From Sphingomonas sp. DG1-23 (GTDB taxonomy: Bacteria; Pseudomonadota; Alphaproteobacteria; Sphingomonadales; Sphingomonadaceae), in assembly GCF_030730875.1 (NCBI RefSeq), contig NZ_JAVAMA010000003.1:362919-426918 (forward strand): a DNA stretch of 64,000 nt, in the 5' to 3' direction. This document shows, piece by piece, positions 27,173 through 38,803 of this stretch; position 1 is the stretch's first letter, and every line of letters starts with the position of its first letter. A program made the position numbers and the translations under genes. The notes under the pieces were generated by a model. That model worked only from the letters and a program-made list of their open reading frames with translations. It ran no database searches and was not told the origin of the DNA.

Positions 27173-28221
27173 CCAGCGCCCGCGGCACTAGCGGAGGTTG
27201 GTGCCGCCCCGCAAGCCGCGTCGAGGACCTCGGCCAGCGAAGCCGGCGCAACACCGAGCCGCGCGAGCAATGCGAACATCGCATCCCACCAGCGCCAGAA
27301 CGCGGCAAGATCCGCGGCGTCACGGACATAGGGCGTGTGACCGGGCTCGATCGACGGCGAGTGAAAGCTGAAATTGAGCAACCGCAACCCCTCGCCCACC
27401 GCGACCCGCGCCGCCTCCAGCGCTTCGTCGAGCGGCATGTCCTCGGGCGTGAGCGCCACCCGTGAGAGCATCCCGAGCCGCGCCGCAGCGCCACGACCCC
27501 GCGGCACGCTTCCCAGCCCGCGATAGAGGCGCGCACCGCCACGGCGCAGCGCCCCGGTGAAGACGGTGGTCAGCGGCAGTTCGACGATCGACTGCCCCGG
27601 CCCGGTGCGAAAGGCCCGGTTGGCGATGGCGGAGAAATCGGGTCCGTCCTGGCCGGAATAGTCATAGCCCGATCGCATCGACGTGTCGGCGCGGTAGCCG
27701 AGCCTTGCCAGCGTCGCCAGGCTGTGCGGGCCGATGCCATAACGCCCCGCGCGATAGACCAGCGGCGGAATGCCAAAGGCTTTCGTGATCGCCTGCGTCA
27801 GCGCGACAAGCTTCTGTTCCTCCAAAGGCGCAGGAAGATTGCCCGCGAAGCTGTTGTGGATACAGACTTCCTCATCGAAGGGCGGGTTCACCCAAGGGTG
27901 GAGCTGGGTTCCGATCGCGGAGCGGCCATCGGCGATCAGGCTACGCAGGATCTCGATCGAGCGCGGGCAGGTGGCGATCGGATAGTCGATCAGCCAGGTG
28001 AGCGGGACGTCATGCGCGGCGAAACGGCCATGCGCCGCGGGCATCGCTGCCACGTGGCCGGTGCCCCCGCCATCCCGACTGAACGGGGCGCCCCAGTCGA
28101 ATTCCTCTTCGGTGTCGACGAAGACCGTGAAACGCGTGCCGAAGCTTTCCGGCCATCGGACCATAGCGGCGGCCGCGGCTGCCGGGGGCCGGTAGCCCCT
28201 GCCGGATTGCCGCCTTTCCAC
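27163..28221 (-). CDS. Polysaccharide-deacetylase-like (WalW-type) protein
   Basis: Protein of about 352 residues, GTG start eight bases after the histidine-kinase-like gene. FTVFVDTEEEFDWGAPF near the N-terminus and GTQLHPWVNPPF, PLVYRAGRYGIG and LNFSFHSPSIEPG in order match the polysaccharide deacetylase barrel of WalW-like proteins, with Asp and His residues in the places expected for metal binding. There is no signal peptide, so a cytoplasmic or lipid-carrier-linked substrate is likely. The last ten bases lie inside the tRNA(CAT) gene on the same strand. The role is unknown. Confidence 0.75.
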   Translation of the reverse strand: MERRQSGRGYRPPAAAAAAMVRWPESFGTRFTVFVDTEEEFDWGAPFSRDGGGTGHVAAMPAAHGRFAAHDVPLTWLIDYPIATCPRSIEILRSLIADGRSAIGTQLHPWVNPPFDEEVCIHNSFAGNLPAPLEEQKLVALTQAITKAFGIPPLVYRAGRYGIGPHSLATLARLGYRADTSMRSGYDYSGQDGPDFSAIANRAFRTGPGQSIVELPLTTVFTGALRRGGARLYRGLGSVPRGRGAAARLGMLSRVALTPEDMPLDEALEAARVAVGEGLRLLNFSFHSPSIEPGHTPYVRDAADLAAFWRWWDAMFALLARLGVAPASLAEVLDAACGAAPTSASAAGAGGL

Positions 28222-28228
28222 TTTCAGT

Positions 28229-29938
28229 TCAGATCGCCTGCCCCACCTGGCTGTTTACGGCGGCAGGAAGCCGCAAAGTCAAGTTTGCGGGACCGATCAC
28301 GAGGCTGCCGCCCAGTTCGCGGGCAAGATTGCGCGACAGCCGGAGGGCAAAGCCGGTCCCCAGCAAGGTCGCATCCTCGCGTTCGTCGTCGATGCCGAGC
28401 ACCGAATCGCCCGGATAATCCGCGAGGGTCCGCGGCCGATCGATCGACACCGCGATCCGCTGATCGCTTTCGAGCGCCATCTTCACGCCGATCCGCTCGC
28501 CGGGGGCGCTCGCCGACACGAGGGTCGCCATCAAACGCGACAGCAGCCGTTCGACCGCACGGCGATCGCCGGTGACGACGAGATCCTCCACCGGCAACGC
28601 GATCATCGAGCCGCGCAACTCGAGCAGCGGCGCGAGATCGTCGGCGATCACGGCCAGCAAGGGCCGCAGCGCGACGCGGTCCGGAGTCAGCGCCAGCGCG
28701 TCGCTGTCGATCCGGGCGGCGAGATCGAGATCGTCGATCGCCCCCAGTAATTCCCGCGCCTCGCTACGGATGACGTGCGCCCGCTCGCGATACACTTCCG
28801 AAACCGGCCCGAGCATCTGGGTCTCGATCATCTCGGCGAAGCCCGCGATCGCATTGGTCGGCGTGCGCAGCTCATGCACCAGCTGGCGGAGCGATTCGGC
28901 GGGCGAGCCCGTCGGCGCGCGGACCGGCTCCGCCCGTTCGTCGGTGCGCGGGCGTCGCGCCGTGCCGCGATAGCCGGTGAAGCGCCCATTGGCCGGGTCG
29001 AACACCGGAACCGCGGAAATCAGCCAATCCCCCGCAGCGTCCGAGCCGCCTTCGATCAGCATCCGCGCCGTGGAGAAACCGGCGCGCCGGCGAAACGCGC
29101 CGGCGGCGATGCCGTCGACCTGAGAGCCGTCGGCCTCGTTCGCGAGATCCAGCGAAAGGCCGATCAGCGCCGCACGGCTGACTCCGTCGACCCAGCGGAT
29201 CACGCCCTTCTCGTCCGTCTCGAAGCGGAACTCGTCGGAACGCGGCGGCGCCGGCGGCGCGACCGGCCCGGTTTCCTCGCGATGTCGCCAGAACGCGTCG
29301 ATCCGCGCGACGACCTCGGCGATTTCGAACGGGCCCGAACCATCGCCGTCGACAGGCGGCGCGACCGGCCGTGCCGGCGTCGCGGCAGATGCCGCGGCCG
29401 TGATCCTGTCGCTTTGATCCATGCGCCGGTTCTGCGCGCCGGAGGCCGGTTCCGCAATCGATCCGGCGGATCTATCCACAACTTCCGCAAGCGGCGAACG
29501 CTTGGTCGCCCCATCGGGCAGGACTAGGTCGACCGATCCGAAACTCTCTAGCGCGCGCCGCACGTCGGGGCCGAGATCGCGGCGATTGCGGAGCACGCTG
29601 CGCGCGCTTGGCGAAAGATCCGGAAGCAGCTGGATCCATTCGGACGAGGTCAGTCGTGCGCTGCGCAGCACGGGGATCGCGATCGAGATGTCGTCCTGTG
29701 CGAACAGGCGGACCAGCGGCGCCGGCGGATCGGCAAATTCGACCGCGCGCGCGCTGGCGGCCCGGACCGGTGGCGGCACATCGGCGCGAATCGCGCGCAA
29801 GGTCGCCATCGCGCGCGTTGCGGGAGGCACCCGGCGGCGGCCGATCAGGTCGACGAGCTGCCGCCACACCGACTGGACGCCGTAAGGCGTGCCGAGATCG
29901 GCTGCCAGCACCGTTTCCAGAGTGTCGTCGAAGCGCAC
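28229..29938 (-). CDS. Histidine-kinase-like sensor with degenerate ATPase domain
   Basis: Protein of 569 residues, GTG start, with no obvious membrane segment. The N-terminal 150 residues are helical and resemble DUF2336-type regions. A PAS-like segment follows at about 235-330, and then the dimerisation/phosphoacceptor motif HELRTPTNAIAGFAEMI with His355. In the ATP-binding region the N-box asparagine is missing (RLLSRLMATLVSA) and the DxGxG box is replaced by DRPRTLADYPGD. The last glycine box remains (LLGTGFALRLSRNLARELGG). It may therefore not bind ATP and could act as a phosphotransfer or scaffold protein. No response regulator is adjacent. Confidence 0.78.
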   Translation of the reverse strand: MRFDDTLETVLAADLGTPYGVQSVWRQLVDLIGRRRVPPATRAMATLRAIRADVPPPVRAASARAVEFADPPAPLVRLFAQDDISIAIPVLRSARLTSSEWIQLLPDLSPSARSVLRNRRDLGPDVRRALESFGSVDLVLPDGATKRSPLAEVVDRSAGSIAEPASGAQNRRMDQSDRITAAASAATPARPVAPPVDGDGSGPFEIAEVVARIDAFWRHREETGPVAPPAPPRSDEFRFETDEKGVIRWVDGVSRAALIGLSLDLANEADGSQVDGIAAGAFRRRAGFSTARMLIEGGSDAAGDWLISAVPVFDPANGRFTGYRGTARRPRTDERAEPVRAPTGSPAESLRQLVHELRTPTNAIAGFAEMIETQMLGPVSEVYRERAHVIRSEARELLGAIDDLDLAARIDSDALALTPDRVALRPLLAVIADDLAPLLELRGSMIALPVEDLVVTGDRRAVERLLSRLMATLVSASAPGERIGVKMALESDQRIAVSIDRPRTLADYPGDSVLGIDDEREDATLLGTGFALRLSRNLARELGGSLVIGPANLTLRLPAAVNSQVGQAI

Positions 29939-30119
29939 GTGCCGGTATCGTCCCCGCGGCGCGGAAGCGCGCCATCAATAATTTATTAACGTCGGAAGGG
30001 GCTGGTCGAAACATGCCATTTCGGCACGTCGCATTGTGGGACAATTGCGTTGCGTTGTAATTATCTTATAGTCTAGCAACCCAAACATGCAACGAATCCA
30101 CAATGAAAGAGACGAGCTC

Positions 30120-30587
30120 ATGCGATTCGACGAGATCGACGTGCGCATCCTTGGGCTGCTGCAAGATAATGGCCGGATGACCAATGTCGAGCTGGCCGAA
30201 CGGGTCGGGCTCACTGCCCCGCCCTGCCTGCGCCGCGTCCGCGCGCTCGAACAGCAGGGCGCGATCAGCGGCTATCACGCCGCGCTCGATCCGGCCGCGC
30301 TGGGCTACAACCTCACCGTCTTCGCGATGGTCAGCCTCAAGAGCCAGGCCGAGAGCGACCTGCGCGCATTCGAGCAATTGGTGGCGGGCATTCCCGAAGT
30401 CCGCGAATGTCACATGCTCAACGGCGAAATCGACTTCATCCTCAAGATCGTCGCGCCGGACCTGCAGAGCTTTCAGCAGATTCTGACCACCCAGCTGACG
30501 ACCGCGCCCAATGTCGAGCATGTCAAGACATCGCTGACCATCCGCACCTCGAAGGCGCTGCCCGGCGTGCCCGTCCCCGAGATGTGA
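30120..30587 (+). CDS. Lrp/AsnC-family transcriptional regulator
   Basis: Small DNA-binding regulator of 155 residues, starting at MRFDEIDVRIL as is usual for the family (an upstream ATG at 30087 would add 11 residues). The HTH is at about residues 8-55 (NVELAERVGLTAPPCLRRVR). The RAM ligand domain follows, with GYNLTVFAMVSLK, VPECHM-like VRECHMLNGEIDFILKIV and SLTIRTSKALP. Such proteins sense amino acids. The target is not clear: neighbours are an unrelated kinase-like gene and a convergent TPR-like gene. Confidence 0.93.
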   Translation: MRFDEIDVRILGLLQDNGRMTNVELAERVGLTAPPCLRRVRALEQQGAISGYHAALDPAALGYNLTVFAMVSLKSQAESDLRAFEQLVAGIPEVRECHMLNGEIDFILKIVAPDLQSFQQILTTQLTTAPNVEHVKTSLTIRTSKALPGVPVPEM

Positions 30588-30590
30588 AAA

Positions 30591-30612
30591 GGGGCGGCAC
30601 GCCGGCCGCCCC
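30591..30612. terminator. GC-rich hairpin between convergent genes
   Basis: GGGGCGGC and GCCGCCCC form a perfect 8-bp stem with the loop ACGCCG, immediately after the Lrp stop and before the end of the minus-strand TPR-like gene. It is preceded by AAAA and so could serve both strands. Confidence 0.6.
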
Positions 30613-30639
30613 TCCTCGATTCTTCAGTCGCTTTCCGGC

Positions 30640-31890
30640 TCAGGCGAGCGGCGGGAAATCCACCGAAGCCAGCCAGAGCTGTGCGGTGCTCGCATAGGCG
30701 CCCTTGACCGTCCCGAACGCTGTCTTGGCCTCGTCCTTGCGCCCGAGCGCGCGGAGCGCGACGCCGCGGTTGAGGTTGACCTCGTCGGCGTCGACGCCGG
30801 CCTTTTGCAGCGACAGATCGTAGAGTTCGAGCGCGCGCGCATAATTGCCCGAAGCGAGGAAGGCGTCGGCAGTCTGCTGCGCGGTCCGGCCGTCCTTGGC
30901 AGTTGCCGACTGCTTTGCGAGCGCGTCGAGCGAGCCTTCGGACTTCACCGCCGCCTGCGACGCAGTGTAGGTGCGTCCGGCATCGGCGTCGCCCGCCGGG
31001 ATCTTGCCCGACTTACGGCCCTCGTCGATCACTGCGACGGCTTCCCAGGGCAGGCCGGATTGCTGCGCGGCGAAGGCGTAATCGGCATAGTCGCCGCGAT
31101 CGGCCAGCGCGTTGGTGGCGCGCATCAGACGATAGAGGTTGAGCCTGTCGGTCTTGCCGCCACCCGCCGGCGCGCCCTGGCGGAAGACCTGGATCGACCA
31201 GCGCCAATTCTGCACCGTGGGATATTCCGCGATGAAGCGCTTGAGCCAGTCGGCGGTCGCAGCGGTATCGCCGCTCGCCTTAACGCGCGGGATCACGAAT
31301 TTGTACCAGTCGACCGGCGGCTTGCGGCCCGCCGCCTTGCTGGCCTCGATCGCGTTGTTCACTTCGGCGATCGATTCGGCGTTCTTGCCGGTCGCCGCAT
31401 AGGCATTGGCGAGGAGCACCGGCAGGTCCGGCTGGTTGGTGCCGAGCTGGCGCGCCTTGAGCAGCGCCGGAATGGCTTCGGCGGGCTTCTTCTGTTTGAT
31501 CAGCTCGCCGCCGAGCATGTAATTGTAGATGCCGCCATAGACATTGACCCGGTCGGCCGGAGTCTTGGGGTTGCTCGCCAGCAGGCCGAGCGCCTTCATC
31601 TGGCCCGCCTCGTTCTTGCGCTCGAGCTCGAGCTGGAGACGGAGATAGGTGGAGTAATATTTCTCGTCGTCATTCTTGGCGACGGCCTCGGCGGCGGTGA
31701 TCTGGGTATCGGCGGTGGCGAGGTCCTTCGCCTTGAGCGCGACATCGGCCGCGGCGGCCGGCTTGCGGAACTCGTCGCTGACCTTCAGCTCGGGTGCCGC
31801 ATTCTGCTTGTCCGCCTTTTGCGCAAGCGCGGGTGCGGTGGCGCCCAGCGTCAGCACCGCAGCCAGCGCGAGCTTCGAAACGAACGTCAT
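30640..31890 (-). CDS. Exported TPR-like protein
   Basis: Protein of 416 residues that starts at an ATG six bases after AGGAG. A signal peptide ends at ALAQ (about residue 24). The mature part is alanine-rich and helical with repeated tetratricopeptide-like units (for example AIPALLKARQLGTNQPDLPV and YARALELYDLSLQKAGVD followed by NRGVALRALGRKDEAKTAF). Such proteins usually act as periplasmic scaffolds. It is divergent from gyrA. No specific function is recognised. Confidence 0.8.
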   Translation of the reverse strand: MTFVSKLALAAVLTLGATAPALAQKADKQNAAPELKVSDEFRKPAAAADVALKAKDLATADTQITAAEAVAKNDDEKYYSTYLRLQLELERKNEAGQMKALGLLASNPKTPADRVNVYGGIYNYMLGGELIKQKKPAEAIPALLKARQLGTNQPDLPVLLANAYAATGKNAESIAEVNNAIEASKAAGRKPPVDWYKFVIPRVKASGDTAATADWLKRFIAEYPTVQNWRWSIQVFRQGAPAGGGKTDRLNLYRLMRATNALADRGDYADYAFAAQQSGLPWEAVAVIDEGRKSGKIPAGDADAGRTYTASQAAVKSEGSLDALAKQSATAKDGRTAQQTADAFLASGNYARALELYDLSLQKAGVDADEVNLNRGVALRALGRKDEAKTAFGTVKGAYASTAQLWLASVDFPPLA

Positions 31891-32048
31891 GTACAACTCT
31901 CCTCGTGGGAACGGCATTCGGTCGGCGGCCCCTCTAAATGTCCAGCGCGCCCCGTTCAAGCGGACGCGTTTGACTTCGCGATGACAAGCGCGCCCTGAAC
32001 GACGATTGAACGCCTATAGTCGTTCCGCGGCGACGCCCCCTCTGCTCC

Positions 32049-32072
32049 CTCGCGCGTACGCGTACGCGCGAG
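32049..32072. promoter_or_regulatory. Perfect 24-bp palindrome upstream of gyrA
   Basis: CTCGCGCGTACG is followed directly by its exact reverse complement CGTACGCGCGAG. It sits 74 bases before the gyrA start, in the region divergent from the TPR-like gene. With no loop, it looks more like a protein-binding or topology-sensitive site than a terminator. Confidence 0.5.
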
Positions 32073-32145
32073 CGCGCGGGGTTGGCAGGTGGTATCGGGC
32101 GCGCTAGAGCCATCGTAACGTAACAAACTCCGAAAGCGTGATCCT

Positions 32146-34890
<2,745 letters not shown>

Positions 34891-34907
34891 CGCCGCCGTA
34901 CAGAACT

Positions 34908-35007
34908 GTTCCCCGGCGCAGGCCGGGGCCCAGTTGCGGCGCGGTTCAGTGGCGGGGTTGCGCGCCCCGTTGAACGTCGAGAGTGGGCCCGGCCTGCGCC
35001 GGGGAAC
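34908..35007. repeat. Nested inverted-repeat element after gyrA
   Basis: The outer arms, GTTCCCCGGCGCAGGCC plus GGGGCCCA (34908-34932) and its complement at 34984-35007, pair over about 24 bases with one bulged G. Inside are further stems: GTTCA/TGAAC and CGGGG/CCCCG. Sphingomonad genomes carry many intergenic palindromes of this CCCCGGCG-GGCCGGGG kind, so this is probably a dispersed REP-like element that may also protect or end the gyrA message. Its copy number cannot be checked here. Confidence 0.7.
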
Positions 35008-35058
35008 AATGTTGGCTGTCGCGATGTAGTCGTTTCAACAGCCGGCGAAGGAGAGACC

Positions 35059-35406
35059 ATGCCCGAATCCACCGCCTACAAGGTCCTCACCGCCGACCAG
35101 ATGTCCGCGCTCGAAACCGACGGCAGTTTCGCCGGCGCGCCGGTGGATCTGCAGGATGGCTATATCCACCTCTCCACTGCGGCGCAGCTGCAGGAAACGC
35201 TCGACAAGCATTTTGCCGGACAGGACGGTCTCTGGCTGGCAGCGGTCGATCTCGACGCGCTTGCCGAGGCCGTAAAATGGGAACCCTCGCGCGGCGGCCA
35301 ACTGTTCCCGCATATCTATGGACCGCTGCCGCTCGATGCCGTCATCGCTTATAGCGAACTCCATTACGAATCCGATGGCAGCTTGCGTCTGCCGGTTGCC
35401 GGCTAA
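35059..35406 (+). CDS. DUF952 family protein
   Basis: Cytoplasmic protein of 115 residues after GGAGAG. The pattern YKVLTADQMSAL, DLQDGYIHLSTAAQLQETLD and LFPHIYGPLPLDAV fits the DUF952 family throughout. The family is widespread in alphaproteobacteria and its biochemical role is not established. It stands alone between the gyrA repeat element and the DUF2946 gene. Confidence 0.88.
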   Translation: MPESTAYKVLTADQMSALETDGSFAGAPVDLQDGYIHLSTAAQLQETLDKHFAGQDGLWLAAVDLDALAEAVKWEPSRGGQLFPHIYGPLPLDAVIAYSELHYESDGSLRLPVAG

Positions 35407-35455
35407 AGCGAATTGTTCGCTTGTCTCCGCGAGCAGCTGCGATAATGCGCGAGAG

Positions 35456-35872
35456 GTGACGGAAGCAGCGACTATCCGGCGAAACCCTTGGCCGCACCTC
35501 GCGCTGCTGCTGGTCGGTTGCGCGCTGCTGCTGCGGATCGCAGTCCCGGCGGGCTGGATGCCGCAGGCGAACGCCACTGGCGTCACGCTTTCGTGGTGCG
35601 CCGATAGTGGCGCCAGCGGCCCCGCTGCCCTCCGCGAAGCCAGGATGCTGCTCGCCAAGGCGATCGGCAAGCAAGCGCCCGCCGGGCACGAGGATCCGGA
35701 CCCGCCCTGCGCCTTCGCAATGGCCGCGTCGCCGCTCGTCTTCGCGGCGCCGCTCGCGCTGCCGCTTCCGCAGCGGCGCCCCGAGCCTGTCCGCCATATC
35801 CGCGAAACCACGCCCGGCCGCGGCCTTGCCGCCCCGCCCGCGCGCGCGACGGGGCCCCCTTTTCTCGGCTGA
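35456..35872 (+). CDS. DUF2946-like small membrane protein
   Basis: Protein of about 138 residues with a proposed GTG start. One N-terminal hydrophobic segment (HLALLLVGCALLLRIAVPAG) is followed by WMPQAN, a conserved cysteine region (LSWCADSG), a second hydrophobic stretch with PCAFAMAAS, and an arginine/proline-rich tail. This layout fits DUF2946 proteins, which tend to lie beside copper- or iron-related receptors and PepSY proteins. The PepSY gene follows 57 bases later, supporting a shared metal-linked role that is inferred only from context. Confidence 0.68.
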   Translation: MTEAATIRRNPWPHLALLLVGCALLLRIAVPAGWMPQANATGVTLSWCADSGASGPAALREARMLLAKAIGKQAPAGHEDPDPPCAFAMAASPLVFAAPLALPLPQRRPEPVRHIRETTPGRGLAAPPARATGPPFLG

Positions 35873-35929
35873 CGCTGCCGGCGCGCACTGCGCACGCCCC
35901 CCGCTCATACCCTGTCGAGGAATCCATCG

Positions 35930-37252
35930 ATGCCGAGCACGCGCTGGTACAACGCCGTATGGCGCTGGCATTTCTATGCCGGACTGTTCTGCATGCCGTT
36001 CGTCCTGTGGCTTGCCGCCACGGGGACGATCTATCTATGGAAGCCCCAGATCGAGGCATGGCTGGAACGGTCGTACGACACACTCGTCCCGGCCGGCCCC
36101 CGCACCAGCGCCGACGCGCAGGTGAAAGCCGCACTGGCCGCACTGCCCGGCGCCACGCTGCATAAATACCAGCTCCCGCAGAGGCCCGGCGAAGCCGCGC
36201 GGATCATCGTCGGCCGGCACGGTGTCGAGACGCGCGTCTATGTCGATCCGTATCGGCTCCGCGTGCTCGGCACCGAAGCCGAAAGCGAGCGTCCGCTGCG
36301 CGTCGTCTCGGACCTGCACGGCACGTTTCGCGCGGGCAATCCGGGCAGCTATCTGGTCGAGATCGCGGCCTGCTGGACGATGACGATGTTGCTCACCGGT
36401 CTCTATCTCTGGTGGCCTCGCCGCGCGCGCGGGCTCGGCGGCCTGCTCTATCCGCGCCTGCACAGCGGCAAGCGCCTGTTCTGGCGCGATCTGCATGCCG
36501 TCGCCGGGATTTGGGTAGCCATATTCGCACTGTTTCTGATCTCGACGGGCCTGCCCTGGGCCAAGTTCTGGGGCAGCTACTTCAAGGAAGTCCGCACGAT
36601 CACCGGCACGCTCGACGGGCCGCAGGACTGGCCGACGGGCGCGCGAAGCCCGATGTTAGGCGACCATGCCGAGCATGGCGGCATGGGCATGTTGCACGTC
36701 CCCGCGCCCGGCGCCGAGCTCGATCGCATCGTTGCCGCCGTCTATCCGCTCGGGATCGCGCCGCCGGTGCTGATCGCGCCGCCCGTGGCCGGAAGCGGCG
36801 CGTGGACCGTCAGTTCGGATGCCGCCAATCGCCCGCTGCGCACCCAGATCACCGTCGACGGCGCATCGGGAGCGATCCGCACGCGCCGTGACTTCGCCGA
36901 TCGCCACTGGCTGGATCGCGCGGTCGGTTATGGCATCGCGGCGCACGAGGGCGCGTTGTTCGGCCTCGCCAACCAGTTGCTCGGCACGCTGACCGCATTT
37001 CTCCTCGCCACGCTGACGGTGTCCGGCGCAGTGATGTGGTGGCGCAGGCGGCCGCAAGGACTGCTCGGCGCGCCGCTTCCGTTGTCGCGCCCTCGCTACG
37101 GACCGCTATTGATCGGCGCGGTGCTGCTGCTCGCGCTGGCGATGCCGCTGTTCGGCGCGCCCCTGGTATCGGTCGCCCTCGCCGACCGGCTATTGCTTCC
37201 GCGCTGGCCGGCTGCGCGCCGCTGGCTCGGCCGAACGCCGATACGTGCTTGA
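35930..37252 (+). CDS. PepSY-associated transmembrane protein
   Basis: Inner-membrane protein of 440 residues. The N-terminal RWHFYAGLFCMPFVLWLAAT segment, a PepSY-like periplasmic stretch (VYVDPYRLRVLGTEAESERP), HGTFRAG, LTGLYLWWPRR and the second WRDLHAVAGIWVAIFALFLI helix are all typical of PepSY_TM proteins. A further pair of helices ends the protein. Members with conserved histidines and tryptophans are thought to be ferric reductase-like and often sit beside siderophore or copper genes. It pairs with the DUF2946 gene upstream. Confidence 0.86.
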   Translation: MPSTRWYNAVWRWHFYAGLFCMPFVLWLAATGTIYLWKPQIEAWLERSYDTLVPAGPRTSADAQVKAALAALPGATLHKYQLPQRPGEAARIIVGRHGVETRVYVDPYRLRVLGTEAESERPLRVVSDLHGTFRAGNPGSYLVEIAACWTMTMLLTGLYLWWPRRARGLGGLLYPRLHSGKRLFWRDLHAVAGIWVAIFALFLISTGLPWAKFWGSYFKEVRTITGTLDGPQDWPTGARSPMLGDHAEHGGMGMLHVPAPGAELDRIVAAVYPLGIAPPVLIAPPVAGSGAWTVSSDAANRPLRTQITVDGASGAIRTRRDFADRHWLDRAVGYGIAAHEGALFGLANQLLGTLTAFLLATLTVSGAVMWWRRRPQGLLGAPLPLSRPRYGPLLIGAVLLLALAMPLFGAPLVSVALADRLLLPRWPAARRWLGRTPIRA

Positions 37253-37294
37253 CGGGTCGGCTAGCGCGCCCTAAGTGCCCGCCTTCCGCAGCAC

Positions 37295-37369
37295 GGCCCC
37301 TTCGTCTAGCGGTTAGGACGTCGCCCTCTCACGGCGAAAACACGAGTTCGATTCTCGTAGGGGTCACCA
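37295..37369 (+). tRNA. tRNA-Glu (anticodon CTC)
   Basis: A 75-base cloverleaf. The acceptor arms GGCCCCT and AGGGGTC pair, the anticodon stem TCGCC/GGCGA encloses CTCTCAC (anticodon CTC), the T arm has GAGTTCGATTCTC, and CCA is encoded at 37367-37369. The region immediately downstream changes character, so the gene may mark an island boundary. Confidence 0.95.
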
Positions 37370-37903
37370 GCGTTTTCAAGCATTTAACTGCCGGATAGCT
37401 GCGCGATTGCGCAACTCCCCGCAGATTTGCCGCAAAACCGTGGCTGGAAGTCGGCGGATTTTACGGATTGTTCTCAGACCCGCAGCTTTCGCCTTCCCGG
37501 TCGGCGGAGCGCTGGCGAATATCCGGTTCGCACTCCAACTGCAGATTTTCAGGAACGCACCGGCCTGCCCGAAGCTGACATCGGCGATCGATCTCCAGGT
37601 TGAATATTCGCGGTGGTTGGCCGCGATCCCCTTGACGTCAACGCCCTCAAGCCAGCCGGATAGTGGATAATCGCATCACGCTGAGGTGCCGCTGATCGCG
37701 CACGCTAATAACGAGCGGCTCGGCACTGCCGACATCGAAATCCGAGTGCGGCAGTCCCGCCCCTGAACGGCCTCTGAGGCCGGCGCCAACTACTATGCAG
37801 TGAACAAGAATCTCGATATGCGTGCACCTCAGATGGAACCACTTTCTGGAAATCCGCCGCGCTTCATTTAAATCGCCTCACTATTGGCCAAGCAAGCTGT
37901 CTC
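37370..37903. other. Gene-poor stretch after tRNA-Glu
   Basis: About 530 bases with no convincing gene. An open frame without a start codon on the minus strand across roughly 37380-37670 reads like partial coding sequence, and a short plus-strand frame at 37407-37670 has no recognisable domain. Composition is less GC-rich than upstream, most clearly near 37800-37900. It may be the remains of an inserted element, but no integrase fragment or repeat of the tRNA 3' end was found. Confidence 0.4.
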
Positions 37904-37924
37904 ATGGATATTCGGGCTTCTGAC

Positions 37925-38803
37925 ATGCGTCGCGGAATCATTCTGGCAGGTGGGTCGGGCAGCAGGCTGCATCCCCTCACGCTGACTGTCAGCAAGCACC
38001 TCATGGCGGTGTATGACAAGCCGATGATCTATTACCCGCTCTCGACCTTGATGCTGGCCGGGATCAGAGAAGTGCTCATCATCACGACCCCCGATAGTCA
38101 GGGCGCTTTCAGGAATCTGTTGGGCGATGGTGGCGACCTGGGATTGTCGATCGAATATGCGGTGCAGCCGAAACCCGAAGGTCTCGCGCAAGCCTATATT
38201 ATCGGAGCCGACTTCGTGGGAGATCGCCCCTCCGCGCTGATCCTTGGAGACAATATCTTTTATGGGCAAGGTTTGTCGGGCCTGCTCTCTGCAGCGTCCG
38301 GCCGGACCGCAGGAGCGACGGTTTTCGGATATTATGTCGCCGATCCGTCCGCTTATGGCGTGGTGTCATTCGATGACAAAGATCGGGCTGCGACAATCGA
38401 GGAAAAGCCGCAAAAGCCTCGATCCAACTATGCCGTCACCGGGCTGTATTTCTATGACAATTCGGCTGTCGCTCGCGCCCGAACGCTTCGCCCGTCGGCA
38501 CGCGGCGAGCTGGAAATCAGCGATCTCAATCGCAGCTATCTGGACGACCGGCAACTTCATGTTGAACTTATGGGGCGGGGCTATGCCTGGCTGGATACAG
38601 GGACCCATGGCTCGCTGTCCGACGCCGGCAACTTCGTGCGCATCATAGAGGAACGCCAGGGATTGAAGATTTGCTGCCCGGAAGAAATTGCCTGGCGATG
38701 CGGATTTATCGACGATGCCCAGCTGAAGGCGCTGGCGCAGGCGCTGAGCGGTAGCGGATATGGCCGTTATCTGTTCGACCAGCTGGCCATAGGGCGCCCG
38801 TGA
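37925..38803 (+). CDS. rfbA: Glucose-1-phosphate thymidylyltransferase
   Basis: Makes dTDP-glucose from dTTP and glucose-1-phosphate, the first step to dTDP-L-rhamnose. The ATG at 37925 gives the normal [17 protein letters not shown] start (292 residues); an in-frame ATG at 37904 is possible and neither has a clear ribosome-binding site. [50 protein letters not shown] and [12 protein letters not shown] are all as in RmlA. It is coupled to rfbC by a GTGA overlap. Confidence 0.95.
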   Translation: MRRGIILAGGSGSRLHPLTLTVSKHLMAVYDKPMIYYPLSTLMLAGIREVLIITTPDSQGAFRNLLGDGGDLGLSIEYAVQPKPEGLAQAYIIGADFVGDRPSALILGDNIFYGQGLSGLLSAASGRTAGATVFGYYVADPSAYGVVSFDDKDRAATIEEKPQKPRSNYAVTGLYFYDNSAVARARTLRPSARGELEISDLNRSYLDDRQLHVELMGRGYAWLDTGTHGSLSDAGNFVRIIEERQGLKICCPEEIAWRCGFIDDAQLKALAQALSGSGYGRYLFDQLAIGRP

